Source: Liolophura sinensis
Taxonomy: Eukaryota > Mollusca > Polyplacophora > Chitonida > Chitonidae
Direction of reading: 5' to 3'
Assembly: GCF_032854445.1 (NCBI RefSeq)
Contig: NC_088295.1
Coordinates: 61,485,249 to 61,549,248 of the forward strand
DNA: 64,000 nt
Shown: one piece after another, positions 35,841 through 48,050 of the stretch
How positions within the stretch are numbered: the stretch's first letter is position 1
Layout of the letters: every line of letters begins with the position of its first letter
Notes under the pieces: model-generated
What the model saw: the letters and a program-made list of their open reading frames with translations, nothing else
Told to the model about the DNA's origin: nothing
Database searches by the model: none
Made by a program: the position numbers and the translations under genes

Positions 35841-36311
35841 ACATATCTTATTACACGTTTATCATTCATTCTCAGTTGACGAATTTCACCCATATGCAAG
35901 TATAGTCCACGTTAGTTAACTAGCCTATATGCACACTGGATGGGATAGCCGGTGCTGCCTACGACTTCATCCTAGCTTTTATATACAGCTTCAGGCTTCA
36001 TAACGAAGTACGATAGGTACGACCAATACGCCTACCTGTATCTGCACGTTAATTCTCTATGTTATGGGGCTACCTGCATGTAGATTTCTGTAACATGTAG
36101 GCTTTGATGAAGTCATCTGTGACTGTGGTAAATGTACAGGGATATACAGGCGTCATGTGTTAACCTGAACATGTGGGTTAGCATACAGCTGTAGGCCTGC
36201 GGTCACAAGATCTTTCTATTTTACCAGAAAGTTGGCAAAAATATGCCTTTAGATCAGTACGTACGACGTTGGGATGAAACCATTGGTTGATGTACATATA
36301 TTTATGTGTGC

Positions 36312-36425
36312 TTTGGTTTTATGTATGGTTTGGTTTTCTAGTCTTATCACGATGAGAAGTCATTAGATGTGTGTACATATACCGTGTCTTCTTGTGACAG
36401 GGCGAGTAAACACCATTTAATAGGC
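36312..36425 (-). repeat. SINE2 3' fragment
   Basis: 'cacgatgagaagtcattaga', 'tgtgtacatataccgtgtct' and 'tcttgtgacagggcgagtaa' match the tail half of SINE2 in reverse orientation. Confidence 0.65.
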
Positions 36426-37014
36426 TACAGGGTAGGTCATGTTGTTGATATATTACAAGAATACAGGCAATATGAAGACAATGGTCCAATTTGCTGATAC
36501 CAAGGTATACATAACACGGTGTGAGATTCATGTCTGGGTGCATGGTCATAAATGTACATCCACCCCAATTACTGTCTGTTTAAGTCAGCTATATCTGGTT
36601 TATCCACTGATGTCCATATCCAATAACATGGCCGCTCTCCTATTTCAAATACAATACAAATAAGGAAATAAATACCCTGACTTTTAAACGCTATTAGGCC
36701 ATGTTATAAGATAAATAGGTGGTAAAAATGAAACAATTCCGGTATGGCTGTATCGGTTTGGCATTTTCATATGAAGCATAGGTGAAATACCCTTCCTCGG
36801 TGTAAACGCATTAAATTTCATTCTAATAAATATATTTTTAAAAAATATCCTATTCACCGAAAAAAGATGTACACTGGTCCAAGTTTATCTCCACGCTATC
36901 TGTGAAATGAACGGCCAGTGTATATAGTGATCCTACTGTGGCTAATTTCTGAGTACATGTAATTTCCATGTAGCTCCTTTCCTGGTAGGCTATATGTATA
37001 TGTACATGTGTATT

Positions 37015-37276
37015 GATTGATTGATTGATTGGTGTTTTACGCCGTACTCAAAAATATTTCACTCATACGACGGCGGCCAGCATTATGGTGGGCGGAAACC
37101 GGGCAGAGCCCGGGGGAAACCCACGACCATCCGCAGGTTGCTGACAGACCTTCCCACATACGGCCGGAGAGGAAGCCAGCATGAGCTGGACTTGAACTCA
37201 CATCGACCGCATTGGTGAGAGACTCCTGGGTCATTACGCTGCGCTAGCGCGCTAACCAACTGAGCCACGGAGGCCC
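37015..37276 (-). repeat. SINE1, full-length tRNA-derived copy
   Basis: Reverse orientation of 58821-59080. The head at the right has 'ggggcctccgtggctcagtt' and 'ggttagcgcgctagcg' (A box) and 'gtgagttcaagtccagctca' (B box). The body contains 'cgggctctgcccggtttccg' and the tail 'gagtacggcgtaaaacacca'. ORFs over it are from the repeat. Confidence 0.9.
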
Positions 37277-37662
37277 CTGTACATGTGTAGGGTGAGATGA
37301 TAAAACAACAACAAACATTGGAACATTTGTATTGTGGTGTCCAGTCACGTCTGACCTACTTCGACTAGGACAAAAAAATGAGGCTTTATAGGTTACACCT
37401 ACAAATTTGGACATTAAACTCGCTGACCTATCAGAATAGATAAGCTTATTACATTGGTACAAAAGGCGTTGGATCGCGTTCACTGCGTAATACTTGCTAG
37501 ATGGTGAAGTAGAGAAGATTTAACGCACATGTAGACATGGGGAGTGGGGCCTCCGTGGACGAGGGGGCAGTCTCCGTGAGTTCAAGTCACGAATCAATTA
37601 AATATGTATTTTATGTCTAAACTACACCTACATCACTAGTTCAATCAAACATTACGACGTTT

Positions 37663-38212
37663 TATTTATTTATTTAGTTGATTGGTGTCTTACGCCGTAC
37701 TCAACTGTGAAACTGTGAAAATCAAAATCTTCATTTTATTTCTTGGGACATAAGGAAGCCGATAGAGGACATCTCGCTACCTCGAGCTTTCTAATACAGG
37801 GCGAGGCAGCCAGGTAACCAGTTAGCGAAACTGGAAGAATGCAAGACAGCGAGGTACCGAGATTAACATAATCTCTCTACCTCGCCTCGCTGCCTCGCTA
37901 CTTCGCTGCGGCTTAGCCCAAACTTAAGTTGGACGTTCCTACCCAGCTTCGGTCATATAGACTTCCACTTTTTTTTCAACTTCGGGCAAGGTTGTGGGCC
38001 GCGAAAATTTTATCCCTACTGTCTGTTTAATGGGCATGCAACTCTTAAGAAGCTGTCTTGCATCGCTACGTTGCTACGCCGTTTTCTCGCGCTATCTTGT
38101 TACTTCGTTACCTGTATTAAAAAGGTCGAGGCAGCGAGATGTCTATCGGCTTCCATAGTGTAAGGCTCCTGGGTTATTATGTTGCTCCAGCACGCTAACG
38201 GGGCGCCCCAGC
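37663..38212 (-). repeat. SINE1 split by an inserted MITE
   Basis: SINE1 tail at about 37663-37704 ('ttggtgtcttacgccgtact') and head at about 38159-38212 ('ctcctgggttattatgttgc', 'cagcacgctaacggggc'), both in reverse orientation. The element at 37749-38158 sits between them; the SINE body is missing. Confidence 0.6.
37749..38158. mobile_element. Foldback MITE rich in 'tcgctacctcg' words
   Basis: The left arm 'aaggaagccgatagaggaca', 'tctcgctacctcgagctttc', 'taatacagg' is mirrored by the right arm 'cctgtattaaaaaggtcgag', 'gcagcgagatgtctatcggc', 'ttcc'. Inside, 'cgaggcagc', 'gcctcgctacttcgctgc' and related words recur in both senses. No ORF. Confidence 0.7.
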
Positions 38213-39115
38213 CGTGTTAAAAGATGGGTTGTTGAACATCTGGCAGACTGGGTGACCGACCGACAGACAAAGTGACACAGAGATAGTTGCTTGTTACAAC
38301 TAAAAATTAAGATATTTTAAGTTCAATTTTTCCTCGTCTCCGTGGTGATGTTTACTTCGTTTTTAACTATTTATCTGTAAAATGTCACTAACCTCATAGT
38401 ACAATATTAGCTACAATAGGCATACATTTAACTATGTCATTTGTGATTCTCTGCAATTTACTCACAAATGTAAATAACTTTAACAGTAACTAGTAATGTA
38501 AATAACTGATACAGCCGCAAAAACTATCAATGCGAGTAACTGTACCCATAACTATTCATTGTCAGTAACCGTCACTGTAATTACCACTGCCTTAATATAC
38601 GTCACCGTAACTATGTATTCATGTCAGTAGCTGTCACTGTAGGTAACCATGTCAATAGCTTTCACCATAACTATCAATGTCAGTAATTCTCAGCGCAACT
38701 ATCCACTTCAGTAACTGTGATGTATGTGGGTTGAATTGTTGAAGTAATTGTGAAAATCGTAATGAAACTCGCTTTCAGATGATTAAGTATGAGATCATGT
38801 ACAATTAAGTGGCTTAATTAACATTGCTCTCCATGTTCGTCGAGATCAGTTAGAAAACATGAGCCCAGGTATCGCTAAGCAGTTTTTCACCTCAATCAAA
38901 TTTTATAAAAGTAAAGAAAATTTATACTTTAAATGACGCAATATTCCTGCTTGTGACTTACTTTCCCTTAAAACTACACTGAAACCTCTAACGAACTGTA
39001 TAATCGTTCTGAGACATGCATTTAGTGACATTTTCATAGCAACCTTTCGTTTTGTTTAAGCTGATGTTCAAGATGTATGCCAGTATCCTTTCTTGTTATC
39101 ATTTACAGAAACGGT

Positions 39116-42100
39116 ATGGGAAAGTCAAACCCCGAAAATGGAGCGAATGAAAAAACTCCGATCATGGCTCCCAATCAGAACAAATCTGTGCAGGTAAAAC
39201 TATGTTAAACTGAAAGTTAATTCTTGCCTCGTTTAAGAAAAAGCTGTTATTACTATAGTGTAGTAGTTATATAATCTCTCATTGCCAACGTTAATCAACT
39301 TGCATTAATCGAGAATTTCTACAAAGGCCCGCTTTGTCGTCCAAGAGAGAGACCGTACAGTCAACAAAAATAAATGAACGCAGTCCTAGAACAATTTGTC
39401 GTGACCTAATTATGTTTTATTGTTTTCAATCGCTGGGACACACGAAGTGCGTGTTCATATTCGACATTGGACAGAGAATTTGTAGATTCGCTCAATTCCT
39501 AATTCAATATTCAGTAAGCTGTTATCGACATGGTTGAAGATGCTAAGGATGTTTGTTTGACTTTCACCAATACAACGTACATATATGAACGTCACACTTG
39601 GGACCTTCTTTAGCAGCGTGCCAAACGTCTGTGGTTTACCACGGGTAGTTTGAATTCTTCCACCCGTACCTTTGACGGCCATGGTATAAACGAATAGTTC
39701 TTCAATAGGTCTCGCTTGCTCTGTTACGGCCTTACCTTATGAGGATTTGCATACACATGTACCTGTCAAAATGCGAGCTCTGTACACTTTTCTCCACGTG
39801 TAAAGCCGATAGGCATCGTATCTGTGAAATAATCTGGAGTTAAGATTAAGTTATAAAGCACTTTTTTAAATATATTTATGTATTATGTCATTATTATATT
39901 TCATAGGTCATCATTTGCATGTGTGTGAGGTAAGACTATTTGTAAAAGTACCGAGGCATTTCTTGACATTTGTGGTCAAATCTTGTGCCGACGCATTGTA
40001 ATTGGGCGCTGCATGTAAAAAAAAAAATAAACGACCGTCATCATATAACCCAATAGGGCATATGTATGTAAATTTCGTCCTATCCTCAGGAGATTGACGA
40101 AGCTCAAGAGCCACATGTCACCGGAGGACTGACGATATTCACAGCCGCGGTGTTCATGGTGGGGGAAATGGCTGGATCTGGGGTACTGGCTCTTCCACAG
40201 TCATTGGACCAAGCAGGTACCTGTCCTACCCTGGAAATACGGGTTTTTAGAGCAAAATCAATGTGGTGAGAAGAGTCAGAAGCGAAATACGAGTCATGTT
40301 TTCTTCAGCTGCATCTAGTAACTTTATAAAATAGAATGTAGTCCCGTGGCTTTTGGTTGCACACATTTGGTAATCCAAATTAAGAAATAACATAATTGCT
40401 TCACTGATAATTGCTTAACGCAGAAATGTAGGTCTGTGCCTCTAGGGAAAATTTCATGCCCTTGACTTTGTACTGCAAAATTCTTCAGTTAACAAAATCA
40501 GATAGATAAGTAAAGAATAAGTAAACCGTTTCGTAACACTTATAGATGAGGTGAGCATTGTCATGTAGTTCGTTTCCATTTAACCTCTCAGGCTGGATCG
40601 GTATGTTGCTGATTGTGGGATGCTGCGTCCTTTCCGCTTACACTGGCAAAGTTTTAGGATCAGCCTGGATTCTAGTGCAGGAAAGATATCCACAATATCA
40701 AGGTCACGTGAGATATCCATACCCAGCCATTGGTCAAGTGACGTATGGCAAGCCAGGAAGGTATGTTGAAAGAAACGTACAATGTAGCTGTCAGGATTAT
40801 CCCATTTAGTGAGCTTACCTACAGATTTGTAAGACTCGCTGTTTGAATGCTCAACTATTTCAATGAATCAGTCAGTTGATAACCAGAATTAATAATACCA
40901 CTACAGCCAATCATTTCAGAGAGTACATTATTGTCAAGCTGTCAGCAAATGAAACCTGAATTACTAGAACTTGTAGTGTTGTATTCGTTTTTGCAATCTA
41001 AAGAGACTTGAATTGAATTGAACTGGCGATCTGTCCTTTGAAATTCTTTGATTGTATCTGCTCGATTTCTGATTGATTAATGTTTCAGGTATCTGGTGTC
41101 ATTTTCCATCAACTTTACTCTGTTTGGTGTGTCCACGGTGTTTCTTCTTCTAGCTGCCGAAAACATTCAGGCTCTGATCAAAGATGTCGGTCACGACATA
41201 TCGTTCTGTTATTGGCTCCTCCTGATAGCCACCATACTGCTTCCGGTCACATGGTTGGGAACGCCCAAGGATTTCTGGTAATAGCTGCGACATATCTGTT
41301 CAAGTAGTACTAATTCATCTCAACAGAAATGTTTTGTTTCTCCACATGTGAGATAAAACAAAACCTTAAACCTTAATCGCTTGGGAAGATATCATTCGGG
41401 CACAAACATCGAAAATCTGATCAGTGCATAAGGTGTATACCATACATACGTGTACAGCACCAGAAAGAATTCCCTACCTTTCTCCTCGGTTAAAGCAGTT
41501 TAAAATTGTACAACTCGTCTGCAAATTAGAGTTCAATCTGACAAGCCATTCCCCCCCCCCACCACCCACTTACGAGAGGTCATGCGTTCGTTGTTGGAAA
41601 TATGCAGAATGACATATCGGCGCAGAGACCAGACCCACATTATTATCTTGGACGAAGGTGGTTTTAACTACAACGAAAAAATGCATGTTTGCCTTTATCA
41701 TAATATGCTAATCATCTTTATCATTATATATCATCGGTATCATATTATAGCTATGGTAGCTACAGTCAGCCTACCCTGAGATAACTTTGAAGAGCCAGGT
41801 TAAAGCAGTGATATATACCACTGCTGTTCTTAAAATACGGGTCTGTCTACGAAATGGTTGTGGATTTTAGAGGCAAGTGTGAATAAACGTATGTATTGGC
41901 TACGTTGACAAACTTTGTTTGCGTTTACTGTTTTCTCTGTTGCTTTTTTTCTTTATTTTTTATCTCTTTTTTTTTTGGCCACTTCAAGGTTTATAGCAAT
42001 TGGAGCAACAGCTGCCACGTCAGTAGCCTGTGTCGTGTTGTTTTCAAACATGATCTATGACGGAACTCATCGGAAAGACGCCGGACCAGTGAGACATTCC

Positions 42101-45033
42101 TCTTCGTCATTCATAGATTTCTTCATGGCCTTTGGTACGATTTGCTTCGCGTTTGGTGGACACCCTGCGTTTCCTACCTTCCAAACAGACATGAAGAAGC
42201 AGAAAAACTTTGGGCGCGCTGTCCTTTTAGCTTATTTAAGTAAGATTTAATTTTTTTTTTATTTTGACAGTTGTAAGATTATAGTCTATTTCTTTTACCA
42301 AGTCGCCTATATTCAGCTCTGTGTAAATTCTCGGCCAAAAAAGTGTGGAACACTTTTTCTAATTCATAATGTCCAAAATCTCGATTTCGACGGCAAAAAC
42401 ACATTATCTCGGGTGACATCATAATTATTCAAAAACCAGTGGAATTCTGGATATTGGGATGTTGAACGCGTTTTGACGGAGAACAACACCACTGTTATCG
42501 GCTTAACTGTAAGTCATGTCGTTTTTGAAACTGTTTAACGTTTTAGTGTGATATAATCTTAATGAATGAATTTTGGATATGGGTTTAGGATGGATGTTAA
42601 GAAATTAAAGTGAAGTAGTCTATTTGTAGAGACAGTAGTGTAGGATGTGTTACTGCGTGGAGTTTGTTCCAACAGCTCGTTGGTGCAGCCAATGTAAAAT
42701 AAATTATTCTTCACGCCTATAGACCAGCATGCAACGTGCTTTTGAACATTTATGACCCCACCCAAGGCAATGAGTTTTTGATGTCGAAACTAAGCTTATG
42801 GAGTTAAACATTTCGAATTGGAAAAAGTATTCTAGCTGCATTTTCCTTGTAATAATATGGACGTTCAACATGTCAGTGTGTAGAGCTTGAGTTGTTACGT
42901 GTCACTGGCTAAAGGCGATTTTGGAGAGCTGAATATAGGCGACTCTCCTAAAGAAACAAATCTTGCCGGCTACATGTATGCCATATACTGTGTGACTTGC
43001 ATTAAACAAATGCTGTGTTTCTCTTATTTGAAGAATTTCATTTCATCGCAGTGTAAAAAAACTTGGTAAAGATCTGTGGTTAAAGATTTAGGGTTTTGGT
43101 CGGTCAAACAAAAACTATCAAATCGTTCAAGGCATTTTTTATGTTTTAATCGTGATCGTCAATCATTTACTAATTTAAGCGACTCATGAAACGTTTGTTT
43201 TTTATTTGTTAAGCCTTGTTCTTGTTGGGAAGAGGTCAAAATGGTTAATAGGTGGTGGCCATAGTCTTTGTTTTAAAGTTACTTTCCAGGAATCCTGTAA
43301 TGTCTAGCAACCGTTATTTTCCATCTATAGCAAGACTTTATGAAATAATCCGTCCAATGGTGGGCCAATCCATTTCTTGCTGCGGCACTCTTGGGAGTGA
43401 AGTCAGTTATAGCAAGTCATTTATATGACTGTTATCATACAAAGAGCAGTCATGCGGAGGCGGGGGGGGGGACAAGTACCGGGTGCAGATGTTACTCCAA
43501 ACCTTGTTAGCGGCAAGTCAGGAGATGGGGGAGGTATAACAATCTCTGGTACGTCTCCTATATCTGATTTAGAGATATTTAGTGTTTTCCTGTATTGATA
43601 CATGTACCTGCTTATATGATCATGTCTGTACATTATTGTTGTGTGTGTCATTGAAAGGTACCCCATTCTGCTTTGCGCAATGCTTATAAAACTGCAGAAC
43701 AAAAACTTTCATCTGTTACCAGTTGTGTTGGCGATGTACCTGCCTGTCTCCGTGGCAGGTTACTTTGTGTACGGTAGTGACGTCAAGGCTAACATCCTGC
43801 TCACAGTGTCGCACGGCCCCATGTTGTACATCGTCCAGATCCTCATCACAGCTCATCTCCTCTTCGGATTTGTCATCGTCATAAACCCGTTCTGTCAAGA
43901 GATGGAAGAAGTACTAAACGTTCCAAAAAGTAAGTTGAAATCTACATCTAGCATGTTCAACATCGGTTTACGAAATTCAACATAGGAATTCGACTTCATG
44001 AACAAATGAGATGAAATACTGCGAAACATTACGGTTTTCAATGCAGCAAGTATGGAGCAAATCATACATTAAAATCCCTAGCTCTTAGAATGCAACCATA
44101 TTGTCTACATTTAAAGTAAGCAGGTTTATATACTTGTCATAAATTTTTGTTTTTCAAAATGAACTGTTATTTTTGTTCAACTGGTAACTTTATTTTTGAT
44201 ACCACGCCATGTTAACGTCATCGTACGTTACAAATTTAATTATCATCCTATGTGCCATTGCTGTTATAAGTTTTATCTTTCAACGCTCCTCTTACAGAAA
44301 ACGACAATCACATTCACATCACATGGCTTTTATTTCTCTATTTCTTTCCCCAGAATTTAACTGGAAGAGGTGTGTGGTGCGGACCGCCATGATGGCTCTG
44401 GTGGTTTTTGTTGCGGAGACAATCCCGAGATTCGGCGGTATCCTGGCTCTAGTCGGTGGCTCGACCACCACGCTGCTGGCTTACGTGCTTCCGTCATTAT
44501 TCTACCTGAAATTATGCTCAATGAAGGGAGATTGGGAGGAGGTGTAAGTATGCGACGATTCAACTATGGGAAAACATTTTCCCTCAGATTATTATTGACA
44601 TTACAGCACATCCGTTTGATTAGGCCTATTAGGAATATCTTTCCGACTGAACAGCAGATTTTGGCGAGTCATCAAGTTTTTTTTTTTCGGAATTTCCTCA
44701 CTGTACATATTTGTTTGACAAAAAGAGAGTCGTCTTTAGATCAGAGGGTTTGTCATATACCTGACAAAGATCGGTGATTTACTCAACGCAGTCCAATTTC
44801 CTTGAGTCATACCTTTGTCTAGAACACTTCTGTCCAATTTCCTTGTTATACCATTGATACCTGGTTGTTTCAGACATGTGCCCTTACATATGAAGGTAAT
44901 GAACTACGAGATCCTGATGGTAGGCGTTGTCGCCGGGATAGCGTCCACCTACTCCGCCATCACAGACTTATCTGCACCTGGTTCGTTTACGCTACCATGC
45001 TATATAAATATGACATCAGCAGAAGGCCATTGA
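39116..45033 (+). CDS. AAAP-family amino-acid transporter, paralogue B
   Basis: Complete gene: exons 39116-39193, 40090-40216, 40592-40760, 41089-41277, 41989-42239, 43723-43929, 44354-44543, 44874-45033, 456 aa. All junctions are GT/AG with phases 0,1,2,2,1,1,2. Residues 1-38 are hydrophilic. About 11 membrane helices follow, with [10 protein letters not shown] (55-64) in TM1, [12 protein letters not shown] (TM2), [25 protein letters not shown] (TM3), [65 protein letters not shown], and [13 protein letters not shown] near the end. Length and fold are normal for SLC32/36/38-AVT1 type carriers, which exchange or cotransport amino acids with H+ or Na+; the substrate is not determinable. The start codon is the first ATG after the acceptor atttacag, so a non-coding 5' exon is likely upstream. 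Nearest relative is C; part of exon 6 is almost identical to C. Confidence 0.93.
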
Positions 45034-45354
45034 TAAGCGTTCTCTTGATACTTTTTACTATAGCAGCAACGATATTTTGCGTGCATGTGATAGGAAGATT
45101 GTCAAGCGTGGACTCGTCAAAACCTCGTGCTTCTTCGATCATATTTGGTGTTTCAGTTGTTATTGTTACGGAATTACTCTAGCTTCTCCGTTGCTTACCT
45201 TTTTTTCTCTCATCCCTTCCTTGTTTATGGATATTCAGTCCGAAATAGAAATATATAATTATTATTATATCATTAATTTATTGAAAAGCTACGATTTGAT
45301 ATCAACAAGTCTTTCTATCTACTACCATATGCCAATCATTTGTGTAAGAAGCTA

Positions 45355-45850
45355 TAATTGTGATATGCGATATGCAGTAAGATGTATGATAAGCAATGCG
45401 ATATGCAGTAAGATATATGATAAGCAATGCGATATGCAGTAAGATATATGATAAGCAAAGCGATATGCAGTAGGATGTATGATAAGCAATGCGATATGCA
45501 GTAGGATGTATGATAAGCAATGCGATATGCAGTAGGATGTATGATAAGCAATGCGATATGCAGTAAGATGTATGATAAGCAATGCGATATGCAGTAAGAT
45601 ATATGATAAGCAATGCGATATGCAGTAAGATATATGATAAGCAATGCGATATGCAGTAGGATGTATGATAAGCAATGCGATATGCAGTAGGATGTATGAT
45701 AAGCAATGCGATATGCAGTAGGATGTATGATAAGCAATGCGATATGCAGTAAGATGTATGATAAGCAATGTGATATGCAGTAGGATGTATGATAAGCAAT
45801 GCGATATGCAGTAAGATGTATGATAAGCAATACGATATGCAGTAAGATGT
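45355..45850 (+). repeat. 31-bp tandem array, ~16 copies
   Basis: The unit is 31 bp ('gcgatatgcagtaagat' then 'gtatgataagcaat') with few variants, about 320 bp after the stop of transporter B. 31 is not a multiple of 3 and the unit lacks stops on the minus strand, so all three minus frames stay open for 165-193 codons; these are not genes. Confidence 0.95.
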
Positions 45851-46119
45851 ATTGTCGACACGGTGTTGATGTACACAATAGTGTGTTGAGTTATTTGTTG
45901 ATTTTTATGATCAGCAAAGATACAAAATATCACAGAGAGAATTCAGCGCGTCTTTTTTAATTTCTTGCCCATATATACGTGCCAAAATAACAAATGTTGT
46001 TTATTATCAAGGAGTGTTGATAATCTTTACATAAGTTGCATGTATATCTTCAGTGGAAAGTGTTGAGGAAGTTTCCTTCAAGCCATTTTCATAGTTCTAA
46101 CTATCAAATAATGTCATTG

Positions 46120-46685
46120 TACATGTATGTGGTACGATATGGACAGATTGTGGTACAGTGTGGACACGTTGTTGTACGGTATGGACAGAATGTGGTACAG
46201 TATGGACAGATTGTGGTGCAGTATGGACACGTTAGGGTACGCTATGGACACGTTGGGGTACGCTATGAACAGATTGTGGTACAGTATAGACACGTTGGGG
46301 TACGGTATGGGAACGTTGGGGTACGCTATGGACAGATTGTGGTACAGTATGGACACGTTGGGGTACGGTATGGACAGATTGTGGTGCAGTATGGACACGT
46401 TGGGGTACGGTATGGACAGATTGTGGAGCAGTATGGACACGTTGGGGTACGGTATGGACACGTTGGTGTACGGTATGGACAGATTGTGGTGCAGTATGGA
46501 CACGTTGGGGTACGGTATGGACACGTTGGGGTACGGTATGGACAGATTGTGGTACAGTATGGACACGTTGGGGTACGATATGGACAGATTGTGGTACAGT
46601 ACAGACAGATTGTGGTGCAGTATGGACAGATTGTGGTGCAGTATGGACACGTTGTGGTACGATATGGACAGACTGTGGACATACA
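46120..46685 (+). repeat. 21-bp tandem array, ~27 copies
   Basis: Two alternating subtypes of a 21-bp unit: 'tatggacacgttggggtac' and 'tatggacagattgtggtac'. The period is a multiple of 3 and no frame contains a stop, giving long open frames on both strands (up to 219 codons) with 7-residue repeats such as YGQIVVQ. No start context, signal or domain suggests expression. Confidence 0.95.
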
Positions 46686-47672
46686 TTTTGAATAGGAGTA
46701 TGCATATGGGACCTTTATGAAAATAATTGGTCGAAGAGGCTCATGAGGTCATCTGTGCGATATAACATCCATTCACAACTACTTATAACTGGTCTCCCAC
46801 CAACTTGGTGTACAGGTAGAGGAAAAACCCGTCATTAATTTGCCAAAGGTCCATGGTTTATCTCCAACATTCTGGTTTCCTTCAGTCATTAAACTGACTG
46901 CCATCGTATGAGTGAAAAGTAGAGCGTTATGCTAACAGATCCTATAAATATATAACATAATAATACACAAATCTGAGAACTTTGCCGTTTTGATACTTTA
47001 TGGTAAAAATACAAAAATTTGATATTAATGATAGCTTTAATTATAGCACCGGTTATGATTTTAGATACTTAACTTTGATTTACATATATTAATTGTTTCA
47101 TAAGATCGTTGACCTACCATGATTTTTTCATTGTTTTCCCTTTAAAATTTTAACGAGATACATATTTTATATACAGTTAACAGTAAACTGTGGTAAATGT
47201 GAACAATTCTTACAAATTTTGCTTTATTTTCGTGTATATTCGATTCATTGTTTCACCCACTGTGATGCTCAGCCTCGCTTTAAACTGAACTATGTATTAT
47301 TTTTCATTGTTATTATTGCTGACAAATATGTTATAAATGCTGTGATATTTAAATCAAATTATTTTGTATGCCCATTCTTATAATGATATACTTAAAGACG
47401 TACACCATAGAGAGTAAGACCAGAGCAGCGACGACCATGTGATAGCTGACAAATGGTCACACGTTACAAGTGAAAAACTGCCTCTTGTCAAGGTGTTTTT
47501 CGAACAGTTAATGTAAGTGCATAAATAGTAGCAATTTACACGCTCCCTAGCACCATGGCTTAAGCAGAATTAGGTAAAAAAATATGCAGCTATGTTAATT
47601 GCAACTTATTAAACGTCACTGGTCTAGTATTACTCAACATGATGCCGTTTTGTTAACTTTGAGTCACGTTGT

Positions 47673-47676
<4 letters not shown>

Positions 47677-47752
<76 letters not shown>
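47677..47752. repeat. (AT)n microsatellite
   Basis: About 75 bp of uninterrupted AT dinucleotides; the isoleucine/tyrosine-rich ORFs around it are artefacts. Confidence 0.98.
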
Positions 47753-47755
<3 letters not shown>

Positions 47756-47898
47756 CTGGTAAATGTATACACGGTTCTCTGAACATTATAGTCTTTTTCT
47801 TTATCATTATTCGTGCGGAGTTCATACTGTCCACGTCACCATACCTACGTTCAGACATGGGAAAAAATAGAGAAACCTGGTTACTTGATACATATATG

Positions 47899-48050
47899 GG
47901 AAGGTGGGAAGGTCTGTCAGCAACCTGCGGATTGTCGTGGGTTTCCCCCGGGCTCCGCCCGGTTTCCACCCACCATAATGCTAACCACCGTCGTATAAGT
48001 GAAATATTCTTGAGTACGGCGTAAAACACCAATTAAATAAAAAAATTAAA
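47899..48050 (+). repeat. SINE1 3' fragment
   Basis: 'ggtctgtcagcaacctgcgg', 'gtgggtttcccccgggctcc', 'gcccggtttccacccaccat', 'gagtacggcgtaaaacacca' and a short A-rich tail. Confidence 0.85.

Larger units (their letters stand above)
30800..39115. other. Intergenic region between the divergent transporters A and B
   Basis: 8.3 kb with no gene recognised. It contains SINE fragments, a candidate LTR (31495-32110), a 20-bp repeat (33265-33385), ~75-bp repeats (about 35560-35840), a full SINE1 (37015-37276), a foldback MITE (37749-38158) and a degenerate 'gtcagtaactgtcac' repeat block at about 38430-38720. Promoters of A and B must lie at its two ends. Confidence 0.55.

Noticed and set aside
39116-39193. 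N-myristoylation signal in B and C (MGKSN, MGRSD)
   Set aside because: The Ser/Thr expected at residue 6 is Pro in B and Glu in C.
45302-45933. 165- to 193-codon minus-strand ORFs
   Set aside because: They are open in three overlapping frames only because the 31-bp repeat lacks stops.
46036-46720. Heptad-repeat proteins on both strands
   Set aside because: Product of the 21-bp satellite; no start context, splice sites or domain.
47599-48032. ORFs of 141 and 122 codons
   Set aside because: Made of an (AT)n microsatellite fused to a SINE1 fragment.
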